Notes under the pieces: model-generated | What the model saw: only the letters and a program-made list of their open reading frames with translations | Database searches by the model: none | What the model was told of the DNA's origin: nothing | In this document: positions 34,422 to 43,779 of the stretch, one piece after another | Layout of the letters: each line of letters begins with the position of its first letter | Numbering within the stretch: position 1 is the stretch's first letter | NCBI GenBank assembly: GCA_964653095.1 | Contig: CAZZEH010000013.1 | Coordinates: 1 to 64,000, forward strand | Direction of reading: 5' to 3' | Origin: JAMLHH01 sp964653095 | Lineage (GTDB): Bacteria; Bacteroidota; Bacteroidia; Chitinophagales; JADIYW01 | DNA length: 64,000 nucleotides | Position numbers and translations under genes: made by a program

Positions 34422-36542
34422 TTATCTCACTATCATTCCCGGAGAGATATCTCCCCGAACAAAATTCAAATTTCCATCCGAATCCTCCGCCATCAGAATC
34501 ATACCATTTGATTCTATTCCTCTGAGTTTTCTTGGAGCAAGATTCACAAGAACCAAGACTTTTTGGCCTATAATATCTTCCGGACTGAAAAACTCAGCTA
34601 TACCGGAAACTATCGTTCTTGTTTCAAAACCTAAATCTACAGTCAGTTTCAGCAACTTATCTGCCTTTTTTATTTTTTGAGCTTCTGTTATTTCTCCCGT
34701 CCGAATATCCATTTTGGAAAAATCATCAAAGCTAATCTGCTCTTTCACATCAACGTACATTGGAACAGCTTTATTATTATCACGGGTCAGATTGTTACTC
34801 TTTGACTGTATAAGCTTATTAATTTGCGCTTCCACCACTTTGTCCTCTATCTTTTCAAACAATAATTCCGGCCTGTCCAATACCATACCTCCCGGTACTA
34901 TTTTTGTTTGACCATCTAACCAGTCTCCCTTTTTAAGCCTGAATATTCTCATTAATTTTTCCGCAGTAAACGGCAGGAACGGCTGTAAGAGAACGGTTAA
35001 TCCTCCACATACCTGTACAGCAGTATATAGAACTGTTCCCGTACTTTTTACATCTGACTTTATCAGCTTCCACGGCTCTTTATCTGCCAAATATTTATTT
35101 CCTGCAGATGATAGTTCATTAATAGCCGACAATGCATCCCGAAATCTGAAATGCTCCACAGACTGTTCGATTTTTGAAGCGGCCTCCGCAATATGCTCTA
35201 AAACAGCTTGGTCCTGCTCACTTAATTCCGAATAAGTTCTTTCAGGCACCTGACCGTCAAAATACTTGTGCATCAACACCACCACCCGATTGATAAAATT
35301 ACCGAGATTGGCCACCAATTCATTGTTCACTCTTGCCTGATAGTCCTGCCAGGTAAATTCACTGTCTTTATTTTCAGGCATATTGGCAATTAGAGTGTAT
35401 CTCAATTCATCCTCTTTGCCGGGCAGGTCTTCCAAATACTCATGAAGCCAAACCGCCCAGTTTTTTGAAGTGGAAATTTTATCTCCCTGAAGATTCATAA
35501 ACTCGTTTGCAGGAACATTTTCCGGAAGAATATAATCGCCGGTAGCTTTCAGAATAGTCGGAAAGGTAATACAGTGAAAAACTATATTATCTTTTCCTAT
35601 AAATTCTATTAATGCCGAATCTTCATCTTGCCAGTACAATTTCCAGGCATCTGCATCTCTCTCTAAAAGATGCTTAGACTGTGGAGTCGCAAAGGAGAAT
35701 TTTTTCTCACTTATCTCTTTGAAAAGCTGCTTGGTCGCAGAAATATACCCCAGAGGAGCATCTAACCACACATAGAGCACTTTGCCCTCTGAGCCTTCTA
35801 TTTCCGGCGGGACGGGAATTCCCCAATCCAAATCCCGGGTCATGGCACGGGGTTGCAGTCCCAAATCCATCCAACTCATACACTGGCCATACACATGTGG
35901 TTTCCAAATATTTTTTTTAGTCTTTAACCACTCCAGCATAATTTCCTGGTATTCATCTAATTTTAAATACCAATGCTTAGTTGTTCTCAAAACAGGTGTA
36001 TTCCCGCTTATCGTGGATCTCGGATGAATTAAATCGGTCGGGCTGAGAGAGGAGCCGCACTTTTCACATTGATCACCGTATGCATTCTCATTTCCGCAAT
36101 TGGGGCAGGTCCCTACAATATACCGATCGGCCAAAAATTGCTCTGCTTCTTCGTCATAATATTGCTCACTCTCTATAATTTTGAATGCATTATTCCGGTT
36201 CAGTTTTCTGAAAAAATCCTGAGAAGTCTCATAATGTATCGGCTCGGATGTCCGGTGATAAACATCGAACGAAATACCAAATCTCTTAAAACTGTCCCGA
36301 ATGATTGTGTGATATTTATCTACTATTTCTTTGGGTGTAATTCCTTCTTTTTTGGCTCTTATGGTAATAGCAGCACCATGTTCATCACTGCCGCAAACAA
36401 AAACGACATCTTTCCCTCTCAGTCTCAGATATCTGGCATAAATATCCGAACTGATATACGCTCCTGCGAGATGTCCGATATGAAGCGGTCCGTTAGCATA
36501 AGGCAAGGCTGCCGTTAAAATATATCTTTTGGGTAAATTCAT
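34422..36542 (-). CDS. metG: Methionyl-tRNA synthetase MetG
   Basis: A 706-residue class I synthetase that charges tRNA-Met. The catalytic HIGH motif is in PYANGPLHIGHLAGA (15-29), a zinc-binding knuckle is GTCPNCGNENAYGDQCEKCGS, and the KMSKS equivalent is GDKISTSKNW (KISTS form). An anticodon-binding helical domain follows, and the C-terminal 110 residues form a tRNA-binding/dimerisation domain (FSKMDIRTGEITEAQKIKKADK). This two-part size of about 700 is normal for the MetG with C-terminal extension. Confidence 0.97.
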   Translation of the reverse strand: MNLPKRYILTAALPYANGPLHIGHLAGAYISSDIYARYLRLRGKDVVFVCGSDEHGAAITIRAKKEGITPKEIVDKYHTIIRDSFKRFGISFDVYHRTSEPIHYETSQDFFRKLNRNNAFKIIESEQYYDEEAEQFLADRYIVGTCPNCGNENAYGDQCEKCGSSLSPTDLIHPRSTISGNTPVLRTTKHWYLKLDEYQEIMLEWLKTKKNIWKPHVYGQCMSWMDLGLQPRAMTRDLDWGIPVPPEIEGSEGKVLYVWLDAPLGYISATKQLFKEISEKKFSFATPQSKHLLERDADAWKLYWQDEDSALIEFIGKDNIVFHCITFPTILKATGDYILPENVPANEFMNLQGDKISTSKNWAVWLHEYLEDLPGKEDELRYTLIANMPENKDSEFTWQDYQARVNNELVANLGNFINRVVVLMHKYFDGQVPERTYSELSEQDQAVLEHIAEAASKIEQSVEHFRFRDALSAINELSSAGNKYLADKEPWKLIKSDVKSTGTVLYTAVQVCGGLTVLLQPFLPFTAEKLMRIFRLKKGDWLDGQTKIVPGGMVLDRPELLFEKIEDKVVEAQINKLIQSKSNNLTRDNNKAVPMYVDVKEQISFDDFSKMDIRTGEITEAQKIKKADKLLKLTVDLGFETRTIVSGIAEFFSPEDIIGQKVLVLVNLAPRKLRGIESNGMILMAEDSDGNLNFVRGDISPGMIVR

Positions 36543-36608
36543 ATTTTTTTGAAACAGTTGCTAAGATATGGATTCTGCTGCGCAATCAAATATGAATAAC
36601 TCAGGTTT

Positions 36609-37055
36609 TCAAATTAATTCATCCTGATTTAAAGTCTCGGTATTATCGTTTGGCACTTCCGGGTCTGGACTCGCCGGAGCAGGAATCGAAATAATTTCTT
36701 TTGCAAAAACATTGGCCTTTCCGCGCCAGCTAAATTTCACATGACGCTTTACGTATCTGACTTTTACCCAATCACCGGATTCAACCGAAGCTTTCATTTT
36801 CTCTTCAAGCTCGGGAAATCCATCTTCAATTGAGAAAGAAAACACTTCCGAATCGGTCAGCACTTTTTGCTGTACCGGAGGCACTTTCACTAAAATTTGC
36901 CCCTCAGTAGTTTTGAACAAAGTACCTTCTTCTGAAATTTTATACGCCATTCCTTCCACTTCTCCTTTTTCAGAAAAGCCCAAATAAAAAAAGCTGAATA
37001 TACCAATAGACGCTACTACAATAAAGACCGTAAAAATCAAAAGGAAATTTTTCAT
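36609..37055 (-). CDS. Small single-pass membrane-anchored protein, Bacteroidota-specific
   Basis: A 148-residue protein if translation starts at the ATG at 37055, which gives a tidy N-terminal membrane helix (MKNFLLIFTVFIVVASIGIF). An open frame continues to 37157 but adds an unlikely second hydrophobic run. Residues about 30-125 are beta-rich: AYKISEEGTLFKTTEGQILV, then VFSFSIEDG and WVKVRYVKRHVKFSW. It resembles small Bacteroidota proteins often mislabelled as 6-phosphogluconate dehydrogenase; no dehydrogenase motif is present. It ends in an acidic tail. It lies divergent to the copper ATPase gene. Function unknown. Confidence 0.6.
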   Translation of the reverse strand: MKNFLLIFTVFIVVASIGIFSFFYLGFSEKGEVEGMAYKISEEGTLFKTTEGQILVKVPPVQQKVLTDSEVFSFSIEDGFPELEEKMKASVESGDWVKVRYVKRHVKFSWRGKANVFAKEIISIPAPASPDPEVPNDNTETLNQDELI

Positions 37056-37215
37056 CTCGGTTATTTTAATAAATGTAAGAATTATCTGAAAACTTGTATA
37101 AATTACTGATACTGAAAATAATAACAGGTCGGCAATCCAATTTTTAAGAATAAACAATATCTTAATTTCATACTTTAAACATTCAAGACTTTGAATTGTC
37201 TTGTAAATAAAAAGG

Positions 37216-39627
37216 ATGAGTTTTATTCAGGATATATATCTGCCTATTGCCAATATCGAAAATGATTTTTCGGCACAGATTATAGATAAAGCTTTAACCG
37301 GGTTGCCGGGAATATTGAATCACAAAGTTGAATTCAATAACAAGCGCGCTGTCATTTCTGCTGAAAATCAAAAAAGTATTCAGAATGCCATTCACGCGAT
37401 AAAAAACCTCGGGTACGAAATCGTCACGGTCAGGAAAAATCTTCCCGTATTGGAATTATCCTGCGCCTCTTGTGCTGCAAGTTCAGAAAGCATGACCAAT
37501 TCCATACCCGGAGTGCTGGAGGCCAATGTCAATTTTGCCACAACAACTTTATCTGTTCAGTACCTTCCAAACATGACCGATGTCTATCAGATACAGAAAG
37601 CACTTCAGGATATCGGATATGATTTACTCCTTGAAGAAGACAGTACCAACACAGTTACATTAGACGATATTCAGGAAAAACGATACAAACGGCTAAAGAA
37701 AAACACCTTTTGGGCAGTTGTTTTATCTATGCCCGTAATGATTATCGGGATGTTCTTTATGAATATGCCCTATGCCAATCCCATCATGTGGTTTTTCACA
37801 ACCCCAGTGTTGATGTGGTTTGGAAAAGACTTTTTTATAAATGCATGGAAACAGGCCCGCCACAAATCTGTGAATATGGATACACTCGTTGCACTCAGCA
37901 CGGGTATCGCATACGTGTTTAGTGTTTTCAATATGCTTTTACCTTCTTTTTGGGAAACAAGAGGATTGGAAGCCCATGTGTATTTTGAAGCATCCGCCGT
38001 AATTATAGCATTTATCCTGCTTGGAAGACTTTTAGAGGAAAAAGCGAAAAGCAACACTTCCGAAGCCATTAAAAAGCTGATGGGTCTGCAGCCCAAAGAA
38101 GTGACTGTTATTGACGAACACAATCAAGAATCTACCATCAGAATAGAAGATGTACAGACGGGAAATATTATTCTCGTCCGACCCGGGGATAAAATTGCTG
38201 TGGACGGCATCGTCACACAAGGTCATTCCTATGTGGACGAAAGTATGCTGAGCGGAGAACCGGTGCCGGTACTTAAATCTGAAAAATCAGAAGTTTTTGC
38301 AGGGACTATTAATCAAAAAGGAAGTTTTAGGTTTCGGGCTTCAAAAGTAGGAAGAGACACCATGCTGGCACAAATCATTCAAATGATACAGGATGCACAG
38401 GGAAGTAAAGCTCCCGTACAGAAACTGGTCGATAAAATAGCATCTGTATTTGTTCCGACCATTATTGCAGTGGCAATTCTCGCGCTTGCAGTCTGGTGGA
38501 TATTTGGAGGCGATAATGGTATTACACACGGTATTCTGGCCGCAGTTACAGTCTTAGTCATTGCCTGTCCGTGTGCTTTAGGCTTGGCCACCCCTACTGC
38601 TATCATGGTCGGAGTGGGTAAAGGTGCCGAAAACGGTATTCTGATAAAAGATGCAGAAAGTCTGGAACTGTCGAAAAAAATTGACACTATAATTCTGGAT
38701 AAAACCGGAACTATCACCGAAGGAAGTCCTGTAGTCAATGATATTATCTGGCTTAATCAGGACGACCGCAGCAAAAATATTTTACTGAGTATAGAGAAAC
38801 AGTCGGAACATCCTTTGGCACAAGCCGTAATCGAATATTTTAAAGATACAAACACAGTGGACATCCGTAATTTTGAAAATATTACCGGACAGGGAGTGAT
38901 GGCGGAGTATAACAGAAAAACGTATTATACAGGAAGTCCAAAGCTGATTCAGGAAAAAGGTATTGCAATAAGTCCGGAATTTTCTGAAACTATCAAGAAG
39001 TGGGAAACACAGGCTCAGACTATCATCTGGTTCACCGACGAACAAAAAGCTTTAGCCGCAATGGCCATCTCGGATAAAATCAAAAGCACTTCTGTCGAAG
39101 CGATCAGCCAATTAAAAAAGATGGGAATTGACATACATATCCTGACCGGAGACAACTCCGCCACCGCCAAAGCGGTAGCAGCCGAAACAGGTATTACTCA
39201 CTACAAAGCAGAAGTCACACCCCAGGAGAAAGCAGAATATGTCAAAGACCTGCAATCACGCGGGCATACAGTCGCTATGGTCGGAGACGGTATCAACGAC
39301 AGTACCGCTCTTGCAGTAGCAGATGTCAGTATTGCAATGGGTAAAGGCAGTGATATCGCGATGGACGTAGCCAAAATGACGATTATATCTTCCGACCTGA
39401 AAAAAATTCCGCAGGCGGTAAAGCTGTCCAAACAAACTTCCTCTACTATTCACCAAAACCTATTTTGGGCATTTATTTATAACATTATCGGAGTTCCGAT
39501 AGCCGCAGGAGTACTGTATCCTGCATTTGGTTTTCTTCTCAATCCCATGATTGCGGGAGCAGCAATGGCGATGAGCAGTGTCAGTGTTGTCAGTAATAGT
39601 CTCAGATTAAAATGGAAAAAGCTGTAA
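37216..39627 (+). CDS. copA: Copper-exporting P1B-type ATPase
   Basis: An 803-residue heavy-metal ATPase of the plasma membrane. Two ferredoxin-like HMA domains lie at the N-terminus: the first (about 5-73) lacks its CxxC (NIENDF stands at that place), the second (about 77-140) has Cys83-Ala-Ser-Cys86. Eight membrane segments carry the transport motif Cys451-Pro-Cys453. The actuator SGEP (346-349), phosphorylation site Asp495 in DKTGT, SEHPLA in the nucleotide domain and the GDGINDS hinge are all present. CPC and the later membrane motifs fit monovalent copper export. The regulator and any copper chaperone are not in view. Confidence 0.94.
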   Translation: MSFIQDIYLPIANIENDFSAQIIDKALTGLPGILNHKVEFNNKRAVISAENQKSIQNAIHAIKNLGYEIVTVRKNLPVLELSCASCAASSESMTNSIPGVLEANVNFATTTLSVQYLPNMTDVYQIQKALQDIGYDLLLEEDSTNTVTLDDIQEKRYKRLKKNTFWAVVLSMPVMIIGMFFMNMPYANPIMWFFTTPVLMWFGKDFFINAWKQARHKSVNMDTLVALSTGIAYVFSVFNMLLPSFWETRGLEAHVYFEASAVIIAFILLGRLLEEKAKSNTSEAIKKLMGLQPKEVTVIDEHNQESTIRIEDVQTGNIILVRPGDKIAVDGIVTQGHSYVDESMLSGEPVPVLKSEKSEVFAGTINQKGSFRFRASKVGRDTMLAQIIQMIQDAQGSKAPVQKLVDKIASVFVPTIIAVAILALAVWWIFGGDNGITHGILAAVTVLVIACPCALGLATPTAIMVGVGKGAENGILIKDAESLELSKKIDTIILDKTGTITEGSPVVNDIIWLNQDDRSKNILLSIEKQSEHPLAQAVIEYFKDTNTVDIRNFENITGQGVMAEYNRKTYYTGSPKLIQEKGIAISPEFSETIKKWETQAQTIIWFTDEQKALAAMAISDKIKSTSVEAISQLKKMGIDIHILTGDNSATAKAVAAETGITHYKAEVTPQEKAEYVKDLQSRGHTVAMVGDGINDSTALAVADVSIAMGKGSDIAMDVAKMTIISSDLKKIPQAVKLSKQTSSTIHQNLFWAFIYNIIGVPIAAGVLYPAFGFLLNPMIAGAAMAMSSVSVVSNSLRLKWKKL

Positions 39628-39729
39628 GAAGTTTTCGTTGATTTCTCAGGAAACTTTGTCTAAATCTTCAACCCACGGATTGTATTCTTACAAAAAATCA
39701 ATAAATTGTAATTAAACAATACACCAACA

Positions 39730-41097
39730 ATGGCTGAATTTCAACTTGTCATGCCTAAAATGGGCGAGGGAATTATTGAAGCGACTATATTATCCTGGAG
39801 TAAAAAACCGGGAGATATCGTCAATGAAAACGAAATTATTCTGGAAGTCGCCACAGATAAGGTGGACTCCGAAATCCCCTCTCCCGTTTCCGGCACCGTA
39901 AAAAAGCTTCTTTTCAAAGAAGAAGATACTGTCGCCGTGGACAGTGTAATTGCAATTATAGAGGTTGAAGGAGAAATACCCGTACCTGTTTCGGATTCCG
40001 AAGAAGACACAATGGAAGAAAAAACTCAGGACACAGATTCTGAAGATACTCTAAAGAATGAAACAGAATCCGAAACCAAAGAAGAAAAAACAAAACATGC
40101 AGATCAGCCTGAAACTGTAGAAATACCGTACACTCCAAGAGTTGAAAGCAGTCCTTCGCCCGACAACGCTGGCCAAATAAAATCTGAATCTGACCGATTT
40201 TACAGCCCTTTAGTCAGGAATATTGCACAGGCAGAAGGCATCTCACAATCGGAACTAAATTCCATCCCGGGGACCGGTCTGGAAGGCAGAGTGACTAAAG
40301 ACGACATTCTGAACTATATCAAAAAGAAACAATCCGGGCAAATTACTTCTTCTTCCGGTACCGTCAAACCTGTTTCATCTTTTTCCGGTCAGGATGAAAT
40401 TATAGAGATGGACAGAATGCGCAGGCTGATAGCCAAAAACATGATTGACTCCAAAAGAATTTCTGCTCACGTATCTTCTTTTGTCGAAGTGGATATGACC
40501 GCAATCGTCAGCTGGCGCGAAAAACATAAAACAGCTTTTAAACAAAGAGAAGGTTACAGCCTGACTTATATGCCGATTGTTACGGAAGCAATTGTAAAAG
40601 CCATTAAGGATTTTCCAATGATCAATATTTCTGTCGATGGAGATAAAATCATTAAAAAGAAAAATATAAATATCGGTATTGCGACAGCACTTCCTTCCGG
40701 CAACCTAATAGTTCCGGTAGTAAAAAATGCCGACAGAATGAATCTGATGGGACTTGCTTCACAAATTAGACAGGTTACTGAAAAGGCACGAAACAATCAG
40801 CTCCGGGCAGATGATATTCAGGGAGGAACTTATTCCATCTCCAACATCGGCACCTTCGGAAATATTTTAGGCACTCCCATAATTCCTCAGCCACAGGTGG
40901 CCATCATGGCAATAGGTGCAATTACAAAAAAACCTGTTGTACTGGAAACCACACACGGCGATGTGATTGCTATACGGCACATGATGTATCTGTCACACAC
41001 GTATGACCATCGTGTAGTGGACGGTGCATTGGGCGGAATGTTTGTAAAACGTGTTGCAGAATATTTAGAAAACTTTGATCTCGAGCAGGAAATTTAA
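39730..41097 (+). CDS. 2-oxoacid dehydrogenase E2 (dihydrolipoamide acyltransferase)
   Basis: A 455-residue acyltransferase core subunit. The N-terminal lipoyl domain carries the lipoylated Lys44 in VATDKVDSEIPSP. An acidic, flexible linker (about 85-150) is followed by an E1/E3-binding domain (about 155-195, YSPLVRNIAQAEGI, GTGLEGRVTKDDIL) and the catalytic domain (about 225-455) with His427 and Asp431 in SHTYDHRVVDG. The most likely complex is branched-chain or pyruvate dehydrogenase; the single lipoyl domain and EMDRMRRLIAKNM fit branched-chain E2 best but do not prove it. E1 and E3 genes are not adjacent. Confidence 0.9.
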   Translation: MAEFQLVMPKMGEGIIEATILSWSKKPGDIVNENEIILEVATDKVDSEIPSPVSGTVKKLLFKEEDTVAVDSVIAIIEVEGEIPVPVSDSEEDTMEEKTQDTDSEDTLKNETESETKEEKTKHADQPETVEIPYTPRVESSPSPDNAGQIKSESDRFYSPLVRNIAQAEGISQSELNSIPGTGLEGRVTKDDILNYIKKKQSGQITSSSGTVKPVSSFSGQDEIIEMDRMRRLIAKNMIDSKRISAHVSSFVEVDMTAIVSWREKHKTAFKQREGYSLTYMPIVTEAIVKAIKDFPMINISVDGDKIIKKKNINIGIATALPSGNLIVPVVKNADRMNLMGLASQIRQVTEKARNNQLRADDIQGGTYSISNIGTFGNILGTPIIPQPQVAIMAIGAITKKPVVLETTHGDVIAIRHMMYLSHTYDHRVVDGALGGMFVKRVAEYLENFDLEQEI

Positions 41098-41115
41098 AGT
41101 ACAGAACTTTACATT

Positions 41116-41973
41116 ATGAAATGGCAAGGGAGAAGGCAAAGCAGTAATGTAGAAGACCGAAGAGGAATGGGTTTCGGTACCAAAGCGGTAGCAGGAGGCG
41201 GTCTTATCGGAATAATCATTTTACTTCTGAGTATTTTTGGTGGGGAAAACGTACAGCAGCTTTTACCAGTTTTACAACAAATTGCACAAACCACTCAGGT
41301 TCAGACAGAGGACAGCCGGGAACTCACTGCCGAGGAAATACAAGTAGGACAATTTGTTTCTACTGTTTTTGGCGACACCGAAGATGCCTGGCACAAAATA
41401 TTTCGGGATAACGGGATGAAGTATAAAGAGCCGGGTATGGTTCTGTTCACCGGAGTCGTGCAGACAGCCTGCGGAAATGCTACATCTTCGGTTGGTCCTT
41501 TTTACTGTCCGGCAGATGAAAAGGTCTATATGGATTTGGATTTTTTTGAAGAGCTAAGAGTTAGATTTGGTGCAAAAGGCGGTAACTTTGCTATGGCTTA
41601 TGTCATAGCTCATGAAGTCGGACATCACGTGCAAAATCTGTTGGGCATCAACCAAAAAGTTCGTGAAGCTCAAAGAGGGCTGAGCGAGACACAGGCCAAT
41701 AAACTGACAGTCAGACAGGAACTTCAGGCTGATTTTTTTGCCGGTGTCTGGGCACATCATGTAGAAGAATATCTGGAAGCCGGTGATATTGATGAAGCTC
41801 TCAGTGCTGCACATGCCGTGGGTGATGATGCTATTCAAAAGAGAATGCAGGGTTATGTAGTACCGGATGCTTTTACTCACGGTACTTCCGAACAGAGAAA
41901 GCACTGGTTTACGAAAGGTTATCAAACCGGAGATATACGGTATGGCGATACTTTCTCTGATGACAACATATAA
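41116..41973 (+). CDS. Neutral zinc metallopeptidase, KPN_02809/YpfJ-like
   Basis: A 285-residue membrane-anchored peptidase. One N-terminal transmembrane segment lies at about 23-42 (KAVAGGGLIGIIILLLSIF). The zinc-binding HExxH is His166-Glu167-Val-Gly-His170 in VIAHEVGHHVQ, with a downstream Glu in RQELQADFFAGVW as third-ligand candidate. The flanking QTACGNATSSVGPFYCP is the typical family signature. Biological substrate is unknown. It follows the E2 gene by 18 bases, so shared transcription is possible. Confidence 0.9.
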   Translation: MKWQGRRQSSNVEDRRGMGFGTKAVAGGGLIGIIILLLSIFGGENVQQLLPVLQQIAQTTQVQTEDSRELTAEEIQVGQFVSTVFGDTEDAWHKIFRDNGMKYKEPGMVLFTGVVQTACGNATSSVGPFYCPADEKVYMDLDFFEELRVRFGAKGGNFAMAYVIAHEVGHHVQNLLGINQKVREAQRGLSETQANKLTVRQELQADFFAGVWAHHVEEYLEAGDIDEALSAAHAVGDDAIQKRMQGYVVPDAFTHGTSEQRKHWFTKGYQTGDIRYGDTFSDDNI

Positions 41974-42014
41974 CCGGCAACAATTTTCAGCTCCAATCAT
42001 GGATGCACAAACCG

Positions 42015-42046
42015 TTTGTTTTAAGCTCTGATAATGCTTACTTTTA
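42015..42046 (+). promoter_or_regulatory. Promoter candidate for the metallo-beta-lactamase-fold gene
   Basis: TTTG (42015-42018), 20 bases, then TACTTTTA (42039-42046), one mismatch from TAnnTTTG. The spacing is right. The ATG follows 30 bases later. Confidence 0.45.
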
Positions 42047-42076
42047 GCGCTGCCACAAAAAATAGTACACTGACAG

Positions 42077-42910
42077 ATGATTAAAGTAAAGTCTTTGAAA
42101 TTGGAAGAACTGACCGGGTACAGGTTTTCTATTTTCAGATTTAATACCAACATGCAATCCGTTTATCTGTTTCATATAGGAGACACACTGATTGATACCG
42201 GACAAAGTAAAAGCAGAGAAGAAGTGGTCAAAAAACTTGATGCACTGAATATCAAAAAAATTATCCTGACACATCATCATGAAGATCATACCGGAAATGC
42301 GGCTTATCTGAGTCGGAGATATGAAGTGCCGGTATATGCCCATCCTAAGTGTGTGCAGATGCTAAAAGTTGGGCTTAAGTTGCCGCCTTTGGGTGCTATT
42401 ATCAGTGGCGGCGTGGAAAAAGTAAGAGCAAAAAAACTTTTGGAAGATGAGATTATCGAAACTGGTGATTACACACTAAAACCTGTCTATACTCCCGGGC
42501 ATACTTCCGATCATTACTCTTTTTATATGAAAGAGAAAGGATGGCTGTTTAGCGGAGATTTGTATGTGGCCGATAAAATCAAATATTTTTCGGATAACGA
42601 AAGCATGAAACAACAGATAGAAAGCCTCGAAAAACTTTGCGCACTTGACTTTGATGTGTTGCTTTGCAGTCACAACCCAAAACTGGAAAACGGAAAAAAA
42701 CATTTAGAGAAAAAACTTCAGGGCTTTAAAGAGTTTTATGAAAAAGTGCTTTTTCTTCACTCCAAAGGATATAACTTTAATTCCATCCTAAAAGAGACCG
42801 GACGAAAAGAAAATAATTTTTACAATATCGTCACTTTGGGTTCCTTCAATGCCATCAACATGGTCAAATCCGTTTTGAGAGACGAGGGACTTTCTTCCGA
42901 CAATGACTAA
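42077..42910 (+). CDS. Metallo-beta-lactamase-fold hydrolase
   Basis: A 277-residue soluble hydrolase. The dinuclear metal motif is THHHEDHTGN (65-74), with His66, His68, Asp70 and His71, followed by PVYTPGHTSDHYSFYM (third His) and LFSGDLYVAD (bridging Asp). A C-terminal winged-helix-like part (about 215-277; SILKETGRKENNFYNIV) follows, as in the glyoxalase II / RNase-like subgroup with a helical tail. Substrate cannot be told; thioesters and phosphoesters are typical. A relic of another gene begins at its stop codon. Confidence 0.88.
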   Translation: MIKVKSLKLEELTGYRFSIFRFNTNMQSVYLFHIGDTLIDTGQSKSREEVVKKLDALNIKKIILTHHHEDHTGNAAYLSRRYEVPVYAHPKCVQMLKVGLKLPPLGAIISGGVEKVRAKKLLEDEIIETGDYTLKPVYTPGHTSDHYSFYMKEKGWLFSGDLYVADKIKYFSDNESMKQQIESLEKLCALDFDVLLCSHNPKLENGKKHLEKKLQGFKEFYEKVLFLHSKGYNFNSILKETGRKENNFYNIVTLGSFNAINMVKSVLRDEGLSSDND

Positions 42911-43020
42911 TCGGCGGAACACACGTAATGATCAATTCCAGAAAGCAGGAAGTGCTGGATGAAATTGTCGCTCCCATTCGGGAATCGGAGGCAGCATAAC
43001 CGCCATTGCCGATAATGATA
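42910..43020 (+). pseudogene. Frameshifted scrap of a short-chain dehydrogenase
   Basis: In one frame 42910-42987 reads GGTHVMINSRKQEVLDE then IVAPIRES, the second Rossmann strand and helix of a short-chain dehydrogenase/reductase. One base position later the next frame continues with GGSITAIADNDN, as expected in that family (usually GG-A-AI-D). Both pieces hit stops or noise and no gene flanks them. This is a decayed remnant, ending near the repeat copy at 43039. Confidence 0.55.
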
Positions 43021-43038
43021 ACAGACGACATCCCCTAT

Positions 43039-43094
43039 ATAATACCAAAATAAGGTTTCGCTTTATCGGTCTATTTTGAATTTCAAATTGGTAT
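43039..43094. repeat. 56-bp multi-hairpin intergenic repeat, copy 2
   Basis: This copy matches 10369-10424 except for G instead of A at 43060 and 43068. The outer inverted ends are ATACCAA (43042-43048) and TTGGTAT (43088-43094). The inner hairpins are the same as in copy 1; one substitution lies in the loop, leaving pairing intact. It follows the dehydrogenase scrap and precedes doxX. The G-rich variant loop reads TTTCG. Confidence 0.75.
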
Positions 43095-43218
43095 AAGATA
43101 CCTGAAAGTATGAGAACCTGCCAGACAACAAGTCGTCGGCTACATAACAAAAACATAAAGAATAGAAGCGCAAAATTGAAAAGAATCGCTATAGATTCGC
43201 ACATTTTTAAATTTTAAT

Positions 43219-43674
43219 ATGAGATTATTACTTTCTACAGAATCCGGGAATTGGGGCTTGTTGTTTGTCCGCATTGCAATTGCAACAGCAATTTTCCCTC
43301 ACGGAGCGCAGAAACTGTTTGGCTGGTTTGGTGGAGCTGGATACGAGGACACCATACAGGCATTTTTCGGCATGGGGCTGCCATGGCTGATTAGCTTCCT
43401 GGTAATTGTAATAGAAACCTTCGCACCGATATTTCTTATCCTCGGGCTTTTTACCAGAATTGCGGCTTTTACCGTGTTTGTTAATTTTGTCGGAGTTGTC
43501 TTTGTGACAGTAAAATTCATGAAAGGAGGTTTTTTCATGAATTGGCAGATGTTGGAAAGTACTCCCGAAGGGCTGGAGTATTTTGTATTGCTTTTTGGGC
43601 TGTTGTTTGCATCGCTTTATGGTGGTGGTGGAAAATGGAGTCTCGATTCTATGTTATCCGGGAAAAGCAGATAA
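43219..43674 (+). CDS. DoxX-family membrane protein
   Basis: A 151-residue membrane protein with four hydrophobic segments: about 12-30 (LLFVRIAIATAIFPHGAQKL), 45-70 (GLPWLISFLVIVIETFAPIFLILG), 72-95 and 115-135. RIAIATAIFPHGAQKLFGW is the DoxX signature. Members are linked to oxidoreductase or redox-stress functions, often poorly defined. The start ATG at 43219 follows an AT-rich stretch. No operon partner. Confidence 0.85.
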   Translation: MRLLLSTESGNWGLLFVRIAIATAIFPHGAQKLFGWFGGAGYEDTIQAFFGMGLPWLISFLVIVIETFAPIFLILGLFTRIAAFTVFVNFVGVVFVTVKFMKGGFFMNWQMLESTPEGLEYFVLLFGLLFASLYGGGGKWSLDSMLSGKSR

Positions 43675-43711
43675 AGGCACCGTGACTTGACAAAAAGTCT
43701 TACTACACAGT

Positions 43712-43753
43712 ATTTCTTTTTTCCATCAGCACATTTCTTTTTTCCATCAGCAC
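43712..43753. repeat. Two perfect 21-bp direct repeats
   Basis: ATTTCTTTTTTCCATCAGCA with one more base occurs twice head to tail between doxX and the GH105-type gene, which end toward each other. It is non-coding in every plausible frame and probably arose by slippage. Confidence 0.6.
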
Positions 43754-43779
43754 GTTGACATATCGGCATATCAATCACA

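Noticed and set aside
42932..43204. 90-codon minus-strand reading frame over the repeat and SDR scrap
   Set aside because: It has no start context or family pattern, and the plus-strand relic and hairpin repeat explain the sequence.
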